From Pseudoxanthomonas dokdonensis (lineage in GTDB: Bacteria > Pseudomonadota > Gammaproteobacteria > Xanthomonadales > Xanthomonadaceae): DNA of 64,000 bases. Of the stretch, positions 1 to 9,533 are shown in pieces. The stretch lies in contig NZ_LDJL01000015.1 in assembly GCF_001431405.1 (NCBI RefSeq), positions 111,628 through 175,627 of the forward strand, given 5' to 3'. Below the pieces are notes generated by a model. The model saw nothing but the letters and a program-made list of their open reading frames with translations. It was not told the origin of the DNA and did not search any database. Each line of letters begins with the position of its first letter. Position 1 is the first letter of the stretch. The position numbers and the translations under genes are program-made.

Positions 1-296
1 TGCGCGACGAAGATATCGAAGAACTGCTGCTGGCCGTGCGCCTGCTACAGAAGCGCCACCTGGTGTGCGTGGCCAGCCTGCGCGAAGTCGAGTTGCAGCA
101 GGCGCTGGCGCAGCCGGTGCGGGACTTGACCGATGCCGTCCACGCCGGGGCGGTGGCGCGCTACCTGCAGCAACGCAGCGATGCCCACGAACGCTTGCGC
201 CGGCAAGGCGTGATGGTGATCGACGTGGCCAGCAAGGATCTGCCGGCCGCCCTGGTCGAACGCTACCTGGCGGTCAAACGCGATGGATTGCTGTAG
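1..296 (+). CDS. DUF58 domain protein, C-terminal end (5' truncated)
   Basis: The reading frame is open from the window edge (first full codon at base 3) and stops at 296, giving the last 97 residues of a larger protein. The motif LLLAVRLLQKRHLVCVASLR followed by a final ALVERYLAVKRDGLL matches the tail of DUF58 proteins, which carry a von Willebrand-like fold and usually sit in MoxR ATPase/DUF58/DUF4129 operons. The rest of the gene and operon lie outside the window, so the role cannot be judged here. The next gene, aroE, converges on it from the other strand, 88 bases away, with no clear terminator between them. Confidence 0.75.
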   Translation, partial: RDEDIEELLLAVRLLQKRHLVCVASLREVELQQALAQPVRDLTDAVHAGAVARYLQQRSDAHERLRRQGVMVIDVASKDLPAALVERYLAVKRDGLL

Positions 297-384
297 CGAC
301 GGAGCGCTGGCAAGCCCGTGCGGTCGCCGGCAAACCAGGACCGCCGGGATGTTGCGATGAGTTGCCCGGCCCTGCGCTCTGGCG

Positions 385-1227
385 CTAGTCGGCGGTGACC
401 AGCAGCGGATTGATCTCACGCAGCATCGCGTAGGCCGGATCGGTGTCCGGACGCTCGCCGTGCCACAGCCGGAAACTGTCCGCCGCCTGTTCGACCAGCA
501 TGCCCAGGCCATCGACGGCATCATGGCAGCCGGCCGCGCGGGCCCAGGCCAGGAACGGAATCGATGCCTCGCCATAATTCAGGTCGACCGCCAGCGTGCG
601 CGAGTTGGTCAGGCTGAAAGGCAGGTCGAATGCATCGCTGCCGCCGCGCGAGGCGGAGGTGGCGTTGACGATCAGTTCGAAATCGCCCAGCGAGCCCAGG
701 TCTTCCCAGTAGCGCGAATGCGCGCGCTTGGGCATGCCCAGCTTGTCAGCCAGCGCGTCAGCGCGTTCGGAGGTGCGGTTGACGATGATCAGTTCGCGGA
801 TGCCGGCATCCAGCAGCGCCGGGGCCACCCCGTGCGCGGCACCGCCAGCGCCCAGCATCAGTGCCCGCCGTGCACGCAGATCCAGGCCATGGCGGCCGGT
901 CAGATCGCGGACCAGGCCTTGACCGTCGGTATTGTCGCCATGCCACTGGCCTTCGACCCGGGTCAGCGTGTTGACCGCGCCGCAGCGTTGCGCGCGCTCG
1001 CTGAGCTGGCTGCACAGGGCGTAGGCAGCTTCTTTCAGCGGCAGCGTGATGTTGGCGCCGACGCCACCCTGCTGGGCAAAGCGCTCCAGCGCTTCGCCAA
1101 GATCCGCCGGTTCGACATCGACGGTGGCATAGGTCACCGCGATATCGCGTTGCTTGCCGAACTGCGCATGGATGCGCGGTGACAGCGAGTGGGCAATCGG
1201 ATGGCCAAATACAGCGTAACGACTCAT
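385..1227 (-). CDS. aroE: Shikimate dehydrogenase (NADP+)
   Basis: Reduces 3-dehydroshikimate to shikimate in the cytosolic chorismate pathway. The 280-residue protein has the substrate motif SLSP (14-17), the N-x-T-x-P-x-K catalytic segment with Lys65, a GDNTDG substrate-binding Asp near 102, and the NADP-binding GAGGAA loop near 127. The ATG at 1227 is chosen over an upstream in-frame start at 1263 because AAGGGGAT lies just before it and family members begin with the same M-x-x-Y-A-V-F-G-H-P. Length is normal for AroE. hemB lies upstream on the same strand with about 130 bases between; co-transcription is possible but not shown. Confidence 0.96.
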   Translation of the reverse strand: MSRYAVFGHPIAHSLSPRIHAQFGKQRDIAVTYATVDVEPADLGEALERFAQQGGVGANITLPLKEAAYALCSQLSERAQRCGAVNTLTRVEGQWHGDNTDGQGLVRDLTGRHGLDLRARRALMLGAGGAAHGVAPALLDAGIRELIIVNRTSERADALADKLGMPKRAHSRYWEDLGSLGDFELIVNATSASRGGSDAFDLPFSLTNSRTLAVDLNYGEASIPFLAWARAAGCHDAVDGLGMLVEQAADSFRLWHGERPDTDPAYAMLREINPLLVTAD

Positions 1228-1354
1228 GGGTATCCCCTTGATGGTTGCCCCGGCAGTATGCATCGCCAGTCAGTGCGACGGGAGTATCTGCGGGCGGAAG
1301 TAAAAGAAACGTCTGCGCCGGGTGCCTGTCTTGCCACGACAGGCCGTGCCGGCA

Positions 1355-2446
<1,092 letters not shown>

Positions 2447-2458
2447 TCACGCGTTTGT

Positions 2459-4075
2459 TCAGCGCTTGTTGGTTACGCAGCGCAGGACCTTGTTGCCGGA
2501 ATTGCGATCCAGCACGCCGGCCTGCTGGGCCTGCTTGACGTAGCTGGCCATGCAGCGCTGGTAACGACGGCTGTCGGGCTGGGTCGTGGCGCACAACGCA
2601 TTCCACGCCTGTACGTTGGCACCCGCCACCAGGCCACCTTCCTCGAACACATCCACGCCGGTGTCGCAGTCACCGACCAGCGCGTTGCCGGGGTTGATGC
2701 TCCAACCGAGGTCCTGGTACAGGGCCGGGGTCAGATCCACATTGACCTGCGACTGCAGTCCAGCGGTGGCACGTGGTTCCATCAACGCGCTCGGCTGCAA
2801 GGCTTCATCGAAGTGCGAGAACGATGAGCCACTTTCGTACGGATTGGGTGCGTACAGACGCACGCGGCCTTCGCTGTCGGCACCTTGCAGACGGTTCGGG
2901 TCCTTGCCGACAGTGGCCTGCGCGGGCAGATTGGCGCGCAATAGGTCACCGGTGCTCTTGGCCACGAGAATCGCCGGAATGGTGACGCTGGGATCGATGC
3001 CGCCCATGCCCTGGACCGCGTCGGCGGTGTTGACCACGATCACGCCCGTGGCACCAGCCGCCTGCACGTTGACGGCCTTGGAAGCGAAGGTGCAGTTGCC
3101 GCGATCAACCAGTGCGATGTTGCCGGCAATCTCGTCCGGATTGCTGATGGCCTCGCAGCCGTCGCTGCCCGAGGTACCGCCATCGACAGCCGCCACGATG
3201 CTGCCATTGAATGAACTGTCGTTGGCAACCACACCGAAGGAAGCAGTACCCATTTCATAGCCGCCCGCCGCCGCCGCCGGTGCACTCACCAGCAACGAAG
3301 TCAGATTATCCAGCACCAGTGCGGCCTGCTGGTTGACCTGCTGGCCGATCCATACGGTGTTGCCGTTGTCGACCAGTGCCTGGGCGCGCTCGGCATCGTC
3401 CATATCCGGAAACGCCTTGCCCAGCGTGTTGTTGTAGGCGTGGTTGGCATAGATATTATTCATGTCGCCATACAGGCTGCCATCGGAACTGGCCAGCCCC
3501 TGCATGCCCAGGCCATGGCCGATCTCGTGCATCACCACATTGAGGAAGTTGATGGTGCCGGCCGGCGCCTTTCCATCCAGGCCGTAATACCACTCGCTGC
3601 CGGCCAGGCAGTTGGGCTGGCCGAGGTTGCTGTTGAAGCGCGAATTGATGTCGATGGTGTCCGGATTGAGTTCGCTGCCGGCAATCGCATCAGCCAATGC
3701 CGAGGGATACCAGGTGTCGGCGGCAATCCCCGGGGCGAAGTCAGCGAACACATTGGTGGTGCCGGCTGAGCCGAGTACCGCGCCGGTGGCGGTACACGGC
3801 AGTGCCTGGAACGAAGCGCCGATGTATACCGGCACCTGGCTTTCCAGCACCGCGCCCCACATCTGCATGGCGAATTCGTAAACCAGGGTGCGTTGTTCGC
3901 CCAGCGTGGTGCCGGGGTTGAGGCCGATCGGGGTGCGCGGGCTGGGATCTTCCAGGCCGGTGCCGGTGCCGACGTCGCCGCTGACCAGGATCAATTCGGC
4001 GCCGTGCGCCGGGGCGGCCGAAGCCAGGGCAATGGCGGCGGCCAGTGCGCCGGGAATCAGGAAAGACTTATTCAT
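2459..4075 (-). CDS. Secreted PA-domain protein with HExxH metalloprotease-like motif (copy A)
   Basis: 538 residues. A Sec signal peptide (MNKSFLIPG..., hydrophobic core, cleavage near AHG-AE) is followed by a domain with HEIGHGLG near residue 190, the HExxH zinc-protease signature; the third metal ligand is not obvious, since the metzincin position is Gly. Residues about 270-400 form a PA (protease-associated) insert (ISNPDEIAGNIALVDRG, then VNVQAAGATGVIVVN). A cysteine-containing tail follows (VGDCDTG, CATTQ, RCMASY, RCVTNKR). The ATG at 4075 overlaps the upstream gene's stop by 8 bases, so translation is probably coupled. A paralogue lies at 5069-6697. Peptidase activity is inferred, not shown. 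Confidence 0.8.
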   Translation of the reverse strand: MNKSFLIPGALAAAIALASAAPAHGAELILVSGDVGTGTGLEDPSPRTPIGLNPGTTLGEQRTLVYEFAMQMWGAVLESQVPVYIGASFQALPCTATGAVLGSAGTTNVFADFAPGIAADTWYPSALADAIAGSELNPDTIDINSRFNSNLGQPNCLAGSEWYYGLDGKAPAGTINFLNVVMHEIGHGLGMQGLASSDGSLYGDMNNIYANHAYNNTLGKAFPDMDDAERAQALVDNGNTVWIGQQVNQQAALVLDNLTSLLVSAPAAAAGGYEMGTASFGVVANDSSFNGSIVAAVDGGTSGSDGCEAISNPDEIAGNIALVDRGNCTFASKAVNVQAAGATGVIVVNTADAVQGMGGIDPSVTIPAILVAKSTGDLLRANLPAQATVGKDPNRLQGADSEGRVRLYAPNPYESGSSFSHFDEALQPSALMEPRATAGLQSQVNVDLTPALYQDLGWSINPGNALVGDCDTGVDVFEEGGLVAGANVQAWNALCATTQPDSRRYQRCMASYVKQAQQAGVLDRNSGNKVLRCVTNKR

Positions 4076-4520
4076 GGTCAGCCTCCATGCTGTTGTCATT
4101 GGTTGCGGTGGCGTGCTCATCCTGGTGCTGGATATGCAGCTGACCACTGCTGTCGCGGCTGACCGTCAGGTGGCTCATGTAGCTCTCCGGCACCTGCATG
4201 CTGGTACCGCCATTGCTGAGCTGGCGCTTGCTGGCCATTGCCGCGCTTTCACTGGCCGGTGCGACGAAACCTTTCTTGCTGGCCAGACGTGGTTCGGCCT
4301 GGCGACGGTTGCTGGCTTTGGCTGCTTGCTGCAGCTGTTGACGCTCGGCAGCGGTCGGTGCGCGCAGCTGGCCGGTGGCCTGGTCGATGCTGACGATCTG
4401 GTTGGCGCTGGCGCTGTCGTCGACAACGGCGGCAGGCGCGACCTGTTCACCGGCGTGGGCACCGGCGACGACGAGGACGCTCGCGAAAAGCCATGATGGC
4501 TGGATGATGGGATGACGCAT
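4068..4520 (-). CDS. Small secreted protein upstream of PA-domain protease (copy A)
   Basis: 150 residues with a signal peptide (cleavage near AHA-GE). The mature part has VSIDQATGQLRAPTAAERQQ and later NGGTSMQVPESYMSHLTV. This layout (IDP.TG.LR.PT..E, then a Met/Tyr beta segment) resembles what databases call post-PEP-CTERM-1 domain proteins; that link is from memory and moderate. It is the first gene of cassette A and shares 8 bases with the protease gene. Start ATG has AAGGAGTG ahead of it. The closest relative in the window is 6690-7163. It may be a partner, chaperone or propeptide-like inhibitor of the protease; this is inference. Confidence 0.72.
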   Translation of the reverse strand: MRHPIIQPSWLFASVLVVAGAHAGEQVAPAAVVDDSASANQIVSIDQATGQLRAPTAAERQQLQQAAKASNRRQAEPRLASKKGFVAPASESAAMASKRQLSNGGTSMQVPESYMSHLTVSRDSSGQLHIQHQDEHATATNDNSMEADHE

Positions 4521-4636
4521 TGCACACTCCTTGGCATAACGGCAGGGGCGGCCCGAATCCGGGAGCGGTGACTTCCCGATTCCCGTGTTGCGGGCGTAAG
4601 ACGATCAGCAGGACGATGCAAAGCTGATCGACTTTC

Positions 4637-4669
4637 GAGTGTGCGATCGAGTTCAGTTCACATTCAACC
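4637..4669 (-). promoter_or_regulatory. Promoter-like block of cassette A, conserved with cassette B
   Basis: On the minus strand the block reads GGTTGAAT, GTGAAC, a variable stretch, then GCACACTC, 117 bases before the start codon at 4520. The same elements occur 114 bases before the paralogous start at 7163 (7277-7308), although the sequence between block and ribosome site has diverged. TTGAAT could be a -35 element with GCACAC 17 bases downstream; the -10 match is poor. Confidence 0.5.
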
Positions 4670-5011
4670 AACGCATTTCCTGTGACGTCGACGAGGCAAC
4701 GCCGACCGCGACGCGATGATCGAAACAAGGCCTGACAGCCGCGTTCTGAAGCCACTGCCGGCTGTCAGGTGCAGCGTCGGCAACAAGTCTGGAATTGGCC
4801 ATGACGCCGGTTATTGTGACTGCGAAGAGGCCTTGCATGCGCGGGGCGCGTGGTTTCATCACCCGTGCATGATGCGGATTCGCTGCGCCTGGTCGACGAC
4901 AAGCTCGCCCGACAGTGCTGCAGATGGATGCAATGGCCTGGATACCGTTGGTAGTGCCGCCAATCCCGGCCTGTGCACACCGGGAGGCAGCGGGATACCG
5001 GCGATGTCCAG
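4670..5011. other. Gap without recognisable gene between cassettes A and B
   Basis: Open frames here are short, lack plausible ribosome sites and give no recognisable protein. Apart from the inverted repeat at 4731-4769 I see no feature. The stretch lies between the promoter-like block of cassette A and the terminator of cassette B. Confidence 0.6.
4731..4769. repeat. Perfect 11-bp inverted repeat
   Basis: CCTGACAGCCG (4731-4741) pairs with CGGCTGTCAGG (4759-4769) across a 17-base loop. There is no T tract on either side, so it is not an ordinary terminator. It lies about 60 bases upstream of the cassette A promoter block and could be a regulator site or a remnant hairpin. Confidence 0.6.
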
Positions 5012-5040
5012 AAAAAAACCGGCGCCCATTGGGCGCCGGT
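5012..5040 (-). terminator. Intrinsic terminator behind cassette B
   Basis: ACCGGCGCCC (5018-5027), loop ATT and GGGCGCCGGT (5031-5040) form a ten-base GC stem. On the minus strand it is followed by seven T (5012-5018 as A on plus). It lies 29 bases past the stop of the 5069-6697 gene. Confidence 0.85.
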
Positions 5041-5068
5041 CGGCTTCAGACATCGATGCGACGTGTGG

Positions 5069-6697
5069 TCAGCGTTTCAACGCGGAACAGACCAGTACCC
5101 CGACGGCATCGCGTGGGGTCAGTACACGGCTGCGCAGCGAACGCTTGGTGTAGTCGGCCATGCAGCTGACGTACTTGCCACGGTTCTTCGAGGTGCTCTC
5201 GCACATGTCGCTCCATGCCAGCACGTTGGCACCGACGATCAGGCCGCCTTCCTCATGCACATCCACGCCGGTGTTGCACCAGCCGATGCGGGCGTCGCCA
5301 TCGTTGAGGGTCCAGCCGATGTCGTGATACAGGGCCGGCGTAAGGTCGACGTTGATCTGCGCCTGCAGCGTCGGCGTGGCCGCCGGTTCCATCAACGCAT
5401 TGGGTGACAACGCGGTGTCGAAGTGCGAGAACGAAGATCCGCTTTCATAGGGGTTGGGTGCATACAAGCGCACGCGCCCATTGTCATCGGCACCCTGCAG
5501 CAGGTTGGGGTCGACCTGGATCGCGGCCTGTGCCGGCAGGTTGGCCCGGATCAGGTTGCCCACGCTCTGTGCCACCAGCACCGACGGGATGGTGACGGCA
5601 GGATCATCGCCGCTCATGCCCTGGGTACTGTTGGCGGTATTGACCACGATCATGCCGGTGGCGCCCGCCGCCTGCACGTTGGCGGCCTTGAGCACGAACG
5701 CACAGGTACCGCGATCGACCAGGGCAATCCTGCCGGCCAGCTCCGCGCCATTGGTGATGGCCTCGCAGGCGTCGGTGCTGACTGCGCCACCATCCAGTGC
5801 CGCGGCAATCGTGCCGTTGAGGTTGGATGCACTGGCGGCCGGGCCGAAGGTGGCGGTGCCGAACTCATAGCTGCCAGCGGCGGCCGCCGGCGAACTGACC
5901 TTGAGCACGGTGCGGTTGTCGAGGATCAGTGCCGCTTCCTGGTTGACCTGCTGGCCGGTCCATACCAGCTTGCCGGTATCCAGCAGCGACGCCGCGCGCT
6001 CGGCGTTGGTCATCTGTGCGAACGACTTGCCCAGGGTGTTGTCGTAGGCATGGATTGAATAGATGTCCTGCACCCCGGCCAGGAATCCGCCCGCCGAATT
6101 GGTGAAGCCCTGCACGCCCAGGCCGTGGCCGATTTCATGCATCACCACGTCGAGGAAGTCGATGGCATCGGCCGGAGCATTGCCATCAAGACCGTAATAC
6201 CAGGTACGTCCGGTCAGGCAGTCCGGATTGACGCCGATGTCGCCGTTGAAGCGCGAGTTGATGTCGATGAAGCCGGGATCGAGATCGGTGCCGGCGATGG
6301 CATCGGCCAGTGCCGACGCGTACCAGGTGCCGGCTTCGATGCCGGGTGCGAAGTCGGAGAACACGCTGGTGGTGCCGGCCGAACCGAGCACCGCGCTGGT
6401 CGGCGTGCAGGCCAGTGGCTGGAACGAAGCACCGATGTAGATCGGCACGTCGCTCTTCAACACCGCGCCCCACAGCGACATCGCGAACTGATAGACCTTG
6501 GTGCGCTGGTCGCCCAGTGTCTTGCCGGGGTTCAGGCCGACCGGTGCCTTGGGGGTGGGATCATCCAGGCCCAGGCCGGTGCCGGTGTCACCACTGACCA
6601 GCACCAGTTCGGCGCTGTGCGCGGGGGCCGACAGTGCCATCGCGGCCATCAGCGCGCCGGGCAGCAACAACCCTGATACGAAGGTGGACTTATTCAT
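5069..6697 (-). CDS. Secreted PA-domain protein with HExxH metalloprotease-like motif (copy B)
   Basis: 542 residues, paralogue of 2459-4075 along its whole length: signal peptide (MNKSTFVSG..., cleavage near AHS-AE), the shared block GLNPGKTLGDQRT, HEIGHGLG, PA insert (ELAGRIALVDRGTCAF, NVQAAGATGMIVVN), the segment RVRLYAPNPYESGSSFSHFD that is nearly identical in both copies, and a cysteine-containing tail. Start at 6697 overlaps the upstream stop by 8 bases exactly as in copy A. The N-terminal domain probably holds the active site and the PA domain probably mediates substrate or wall contact; both are inferred from motif class. Confidence 0.8.
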   Translation of the reverse strand: MNKSTFVSGLLLPGALMAAMALSAPAHSAELVLVSGDTGTGLGLDDPTPKAPVGLNPGKTLGDQRTKVYQFAMSLWGAVLKSDVPIYIGASFQPLACTPTSAVLGSAGTTSVFSDFAPGIEAGTWYASALADAIAGTDLDPGFIDINSRFNGDIGVNPDCLTGRTWYYGLDGNAPADAIDFLDVVMHEIGHGLGVQGFTNSAGGFLAGVQDIYSIHAYDNTLGKSFAQMTNAERAASLLDTGKLVWTGQQVNQEAALILDNRTVLKVSSPAAAAGSYEFGTATFGPAASASNLNGTIAAALDGGAVSTDACEAITNGAELAGRIALVDRGTCAFVLKAANVQAAGATGMIVVNTANSTQGMSGDDPAVTIPSVLVAQSVGNLIRANLPAQAAIQVDPNLLQGADDNGRVRLYAPNPYESGSSFSHFDTALSPNALMEPAATPTLQAQINVDLTPALYHDIGWTLNDGDARIGWCNTGVDVHEEGGLIVGANVLAWSDMCESTSKNRGKYVSCMADYTKRSLRSRVLTPRDAVGVLVCSALKR

Positions 6698-7163
6698 CGC
6701 TGGCCTCCATGCGCGTGGTGGGCTTTTCGGCGGCTGCCGGCAGGCCGTCATCGGAATGCTGGATGTGCATCGTGCCGTTGGCATCGGTGGTGACGGTCAG
6801 ATCGCTCATGTAGCTTTCCGGCACCTGCATGGCAGTACCGCCATTGCCAAGGCGGCGCCGGGTGCCCAGTGCTTCGCTCTGGGTCTGCGGGGCGGCAAAG
6901 CCTTTCTTGCCGGCCAACTGCGGCGTCGCCCGCCGCGCACTCTTCAGCGAGGGCGATTGCTGCTGCAGTTGCAGGCGCTCCGCGGCGGTGGCCGCGCGCA
7001 TTTTGCCGGTGACCGGGTCGATGGTGACAATCTGGCCGGCGGCGACGGGTTCGGCTTGCGGGCCAGCAGCTTCGGCGGTGGCCTGGGGTTCGGCGGCCTG
7101 CGCGCTGGCGCAGGCGATCAGCATGGCGGACAGCCATAGCGGTGGGATGACGAGACGACGCAT
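6690..7163 (-). CDS. Small secreted protein upstream of PA-domain protease (copy B)
   Basis: 157 residues from the ATG at 7163, which has AAGGAGTG eight bases ahead; 27 bases around this start match copy A almost exactly. Signal peptide ending near AQA-AE, then IVTIDPVTGKMRAATAAERLQLQ and GNGGTAMQVPESYMSDLTV, both shared with 4068-4520. The tail after the beta segment is more divergent. An in-frame start further upstream (7232) has no ribosome site. Function unknown; the fixed pairing with the protease gene suggests the two products work together. Confidence 0.72.
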   Translation of the reverse strand: MRRLVIPPLWLSAMLIACASAQAAEPQATAEAAGPQAEPVAAGQIVTIDPVTGKMRAATAAERLQLQQQSPSLKSARRATPQLAGKKGFAAPQTQSEALGTRRRLGNGGTAMQVPESYMSDLTVTTDANGTMHIQHSDDGLPAAAEKPTTRMEASDE

Positions 7164-7276
7164 TGCACACTCCTTGGCATAACGAAGGGACGACCCGATA
7201 CCAGAGGTGAAGCGATTGGATTGTGCTGGCACGGGACCAGGCGGTCAGATGATGCTCGGGGGAGCCGACCTGGCCT

Positions 7277-7308
7277 GAGTGTGCGTTAACGCACGTTCAC
7301 CTTCAACC
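7277..7308 (-). promoter_or_regulatory. Promoter-like block of cassette B with 14-bp palindrome
   Basis: Minus strand reads GGTTGAAG, GTGAAC, then GTGCGTTAACGCAC (7281-7294), a perfect 14-base palindrome whose last half overlaps the conserved GCACACTC. It shares flanking elements with 4637-4669 at nearly the same distance from the start codon (114 versus 117). The palindrome itself is only half kept in copy A, so an operator specific to copy B is possible. Confidence 0.5.
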
Positions 7309-7340
7309 CGCCTGTTCACCGCGGTGAGGATGAACAGGCG
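7309..7340. repeat. Perfect 10-bp inverted repeat
   Basis: CGCCTGTTCA (7309-7318) and TGAACAGGCG (7331-7340) with a 12-base spacer, directly upstream of the cassette B promoter block and about 70 bases past the 7413-7667 gene. No T tract follows on the minus strand, so terminator function is doubtful. Confidence 0.55.
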
Positions 7341-7412
7341 GATCGCATTCCTGTTCCGTGCATCGCCATGGATGGCGGCCGACTCAGCCCGCAGGCATTG
7401 CCGCGGCGCGTC

Positions 7413-7667
7413 TCAGAGCACACCGCTGCCCAGCAGCAGCCGGCCCATCGCCACCACGATGACCACTGCATTCAAGACCAGCCCGGCTTTGGCCCGGCGA
7501 TTGCCGGCCGGTCCGGAAAACAACACGCCGATTGCGCCGATGATCGCACCGACCACCGCAAACGGGATCAGCAGCCAGTTGCCGATGCCCAGCAGCGGGA
7601 TCAGGAACAGCACCATCCAGACCAGCGAAAACATTCCCCACAACAGGCTGATCAGCCCCATTCCCAT
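7413..7667 (-). CDS. Small inner-membrane protein, function unknown
   Basis: 84 residues from the ATG at 7667, which follows CACGGGAGC. Three hydrophobic segments are visible: about 5-25, 29-49 (LLIPFAVVGAIIGAIGVLFSG) and 62-82 (LVLNAVVIVVAMGRLLLG). The loop GPAGNRRAKAG is positive. The pattern resembles small DUF4190-like membrane proteins but I do not recognise a family. A second ATG two codons on (7661) is equally possible. It is co-directional with cassette B and with the chorismatase gene upstream, from which it is separated by about 80 bases. Confidence 0.55.
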   Translation of the reverse strand: MGMGLISLLWGMFSLVWMVLFLIPLLGIGNWLLIPFAVVGAIIGAIGVLFSGPAGNRRAKAGLVLNAVVIVVAMGRLLLGSGVL

Positions 7668-7749
7668 GCTCCCGTGCCAGCGCCGCCCATCGGCCGCCTC
7701 GTCGCAATTCAATATCGGGGCCGTGAACAAGGCTTGCAAGCACGCTGTG

Positions 7750-8808
7750 TCAGCTGGCGACGCCGTGCATGCCTTCGATTTCGACCATCAGTTCGCGCCG
7801 GCAGACATCGGCCCGCAGCATGAAGAACGGCACCGACGGGCCCAGTCTGGCGCGCAGGTGCGCGGCCACCTCGGGCGCATCTTCGCCGTCGCGGACGTAG
7901 ACCTTGAGCCGCGAACTGGCATCCAGCGTCGGCGGCAGCAGGGGCTGCTGCTGGCGCGCGGCGGTGATCAGGCTGGCCAGATTGGCCAGGGTCTCGTCCA
8001 ACTGCGCGTGCAGTGATTCGATGTGGCGCGAGGCATGGCCAACGATGCTGGCAGTGCCGGACAGGAACAGCGGCAGGGTCGAGTTGGCCGGTGGCAGCAG
8101 GGCGCGGGCGAAACTGGGCGATTGCGGACCGTATTCGCGCGGGTAGCGGTAGGCGCTGACCTGGCGCGGGTTTTCCAGCGGCAGCCCGGGCGCGCGTGCC
8201 GCCAGCCAGTACACCTGCAGCACCCGCTGGCCGTCGCGGCTGCCGATGGCGGTGGCCGCTGGCAGGCTGCCCACATCGACCTGGCCCAGGCCACGCACGC
8301 GGCCGACGCAGAACTGCCGGTAGCGCTCCTGGTCGTTCTCGCCCAGGGTGATGGCATCCAGATAGTTCCAGACCCGCAGCAGGTGCGGGTAGCCGCTGGA
8401 CTGCCAGAACGCCCGCAGCCGTGCGTAGGCCTGCTCGCTGGCCGCGAGGATGGCGCCATCACCGCTGCCGGACCACTCGGATTCGGCCACCTCCAGCACC
8501 CCGAACTGCAACCGGCCATCCTCGCTGACGGCGATGTCGGCGTGGCGGGCGTGGCTGACCGGGCCACTGCCGCGCCACACTTCCAGCACCGGCGCGGTGG
8601 CCAGCGGTTGCAGCGGTACCTGCAGGTACCGCGGGTCGGCCAGTTCTGTCCGGCCCGGGGTGGCGTCGCCAAAGCCGAACACCGCCAGGGTGTCGGCGCG
8701 TGCCAGTTGTTGCTGGATAGTTGCCACGCATGACATCGGCGCGGGACAGGAGAGAACGTCGACCGCCAGGTGCATATCGGGACGGTCAGCGTGGGGAACA
8801 GCGGTCAT
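7750..8808 (-). CDS. xanB2: Chorismatase (3-/4-hydroxybenzoate synthase, FkbO/Hyg5/XanB2 type)
   Basis: Family members split chorismate; the XanB2 type of Xanthomonas gives 3- and 4-hydroxybenzoate, precursors of xanthomonadin pigment and ubiquinone. Seen here: TLAVFGFG near 40, RVWNYLDAI and ERYRQFCVGR in the middle, LQVYWLAA, the ENPRQVSAYRYPREYGP block, FLSGTASIVGH and the C-terminal half with NLASLI. 352 residues, usual for the family. The start is uncertain: ATG at 8808 is used, but ATG at 8775 and TTG at 8838 are also possible and none has a strong ribosome site. No other pigment genes are in the window. Product specificity cannot be read from sequence. Confidence 0.85.
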   Translation of the reverse strand: MTAVPHADRPDMHLAVDVLSCPAPMSCVATIQQQLARADTLAVFGFGDATPGRTELADPRYLQVPLQPLATAPVLEVWRGSGPVSHARHADIAVSEDGRLQFGVLEVAESEWSGSGDGAILAASEQAYARLRAFWQSSGYPHLLRVWNYLDAITLGENDQERYRQFCVGRVRGLGQVDVGSLPAATAIGSRDGQRVLQVYWLAARAPGLPLENPRQVSAYRYPREYGPQSPSFARALLPPANSTLPLFLSGTASIVGHASRHIESLHAQLDETLANLASLITAARQQQPLLPPTLDASSRLKVYVRDGEDAPEVAAHLRARLGPSVPFFMLRADVCRRELMVEIEGMHGVAS

Positions 8809-8934
8809 CAGCAGGGGGCAGGCCGGATACGATGGCAAATGATAACGCGCTGCTCACATGGGGGCGGGGCAGGATTAGTGCAAATTCAGACAGGCCGGCA
8901 CATCATGGCCGACAGCAGGGACAGGAGAGCGCGG

Positions 8935-9405
8935 ATGAAACTTCGACTATCAATGATGTTGGCGGCGGTGCTGGTGCTGGGCGGCTGCGCCAGCAGTTCC
9001 AAGGTCATGCTGGGCCAGGCACGGCCGGCGATCGACCCGTCGCAGGTGCAGATGTATCCGGCGGTACCGCCGGGCGCGACCCAGATTGCCCAGCTGGAAG
9101 CCACCAGCGCGGTCGGCTTCGGCACCCAGGGCCAGACCGATGCGGCAATCGAGCGGATGAAACGTGAAGCCGCGGCACTGGGTGCCAATGGCGTCGTGCT
9201 GCTGGGCATGGGCAGCCAGGGCTCGCCCGGTGGCATGTCGGTTGGCGGCGGCAGCTATGGCAGCCACGGCTATGGTGGGGTCGGCTTTGGCATCCCGACC
9301 AGCCAGAAGAGCGCGGCCGGCATCGCCATCTACGTGCCGCCGAACATGATGAAAGCGCCACCACCACAGCCGATGCCGGCACCGCAGCCGGACCCGGTGC
9401 AATAA
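8935..9405 (+). CDS. Lipoprotein of unknown function, Gly-rich middle and Pro-rich tail
   Basis: 156 residues. A type II signal peptide ends in the lipobox LGGC (Cys near 19), so the protein should be lipid-anchored. The mature part has a short alpha/beta region (TQIAQLEATSAVGFGTQGQ, then AIERMKREAAALGANGVVLL) that resembles heavy-metal-binding YbjQ-like or SHOCT-associated lipoproteins. A glycine/serine-rich stretch and a proline-rich C-terminus follow. The ATG at 8935 has AGGAGA eight bases ahead; upstream in-frame starts would bury the signal peptide. It is divergent from the chorismatase gene and ends at a strong terminator. Confidence 0.75.
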   Translation: MKLRLSMMLAAVLVLGGCASSSKVMLGQARPAIDPSQVQMYPAVPPGATQIAQLEATSAVGFGTQGQTDAAIERMKREAAALGANGVVLLGMGSQGSPGGMSVGGGSYGSHGYGGVGFGIPTSQKSAAGIAIYVPPNMMKAPPPQPMPAPQPDPVQ

Positions 9406-9433
9406 GCCGGCGCGCCAGCGCAGGCGGCAAATG

Positions 9434-9464
9434 AAACGGGAGGCCATCGGCCTCCCGTTTTTCT
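9434..9464 (+). terminator. Intrinsic terminator behind lipoprotein gene
   Basis: AAACGGGAGGCC (9434-9445), loop ATC, GGCCTCCCGTTT (9449-9460), then more T and TCTTTC. It lies 28 bases past the stop of 8935-9405 and faces the end of the DUF885 gene. Confidence 0.88.
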
Positions 9465-9533
9465 TTCATCACCTGACCCGCGCATTCCGGCTCCGCCCGG
9501 TCATCCAGCGATGACGAGATCGCGGACCCGGCG

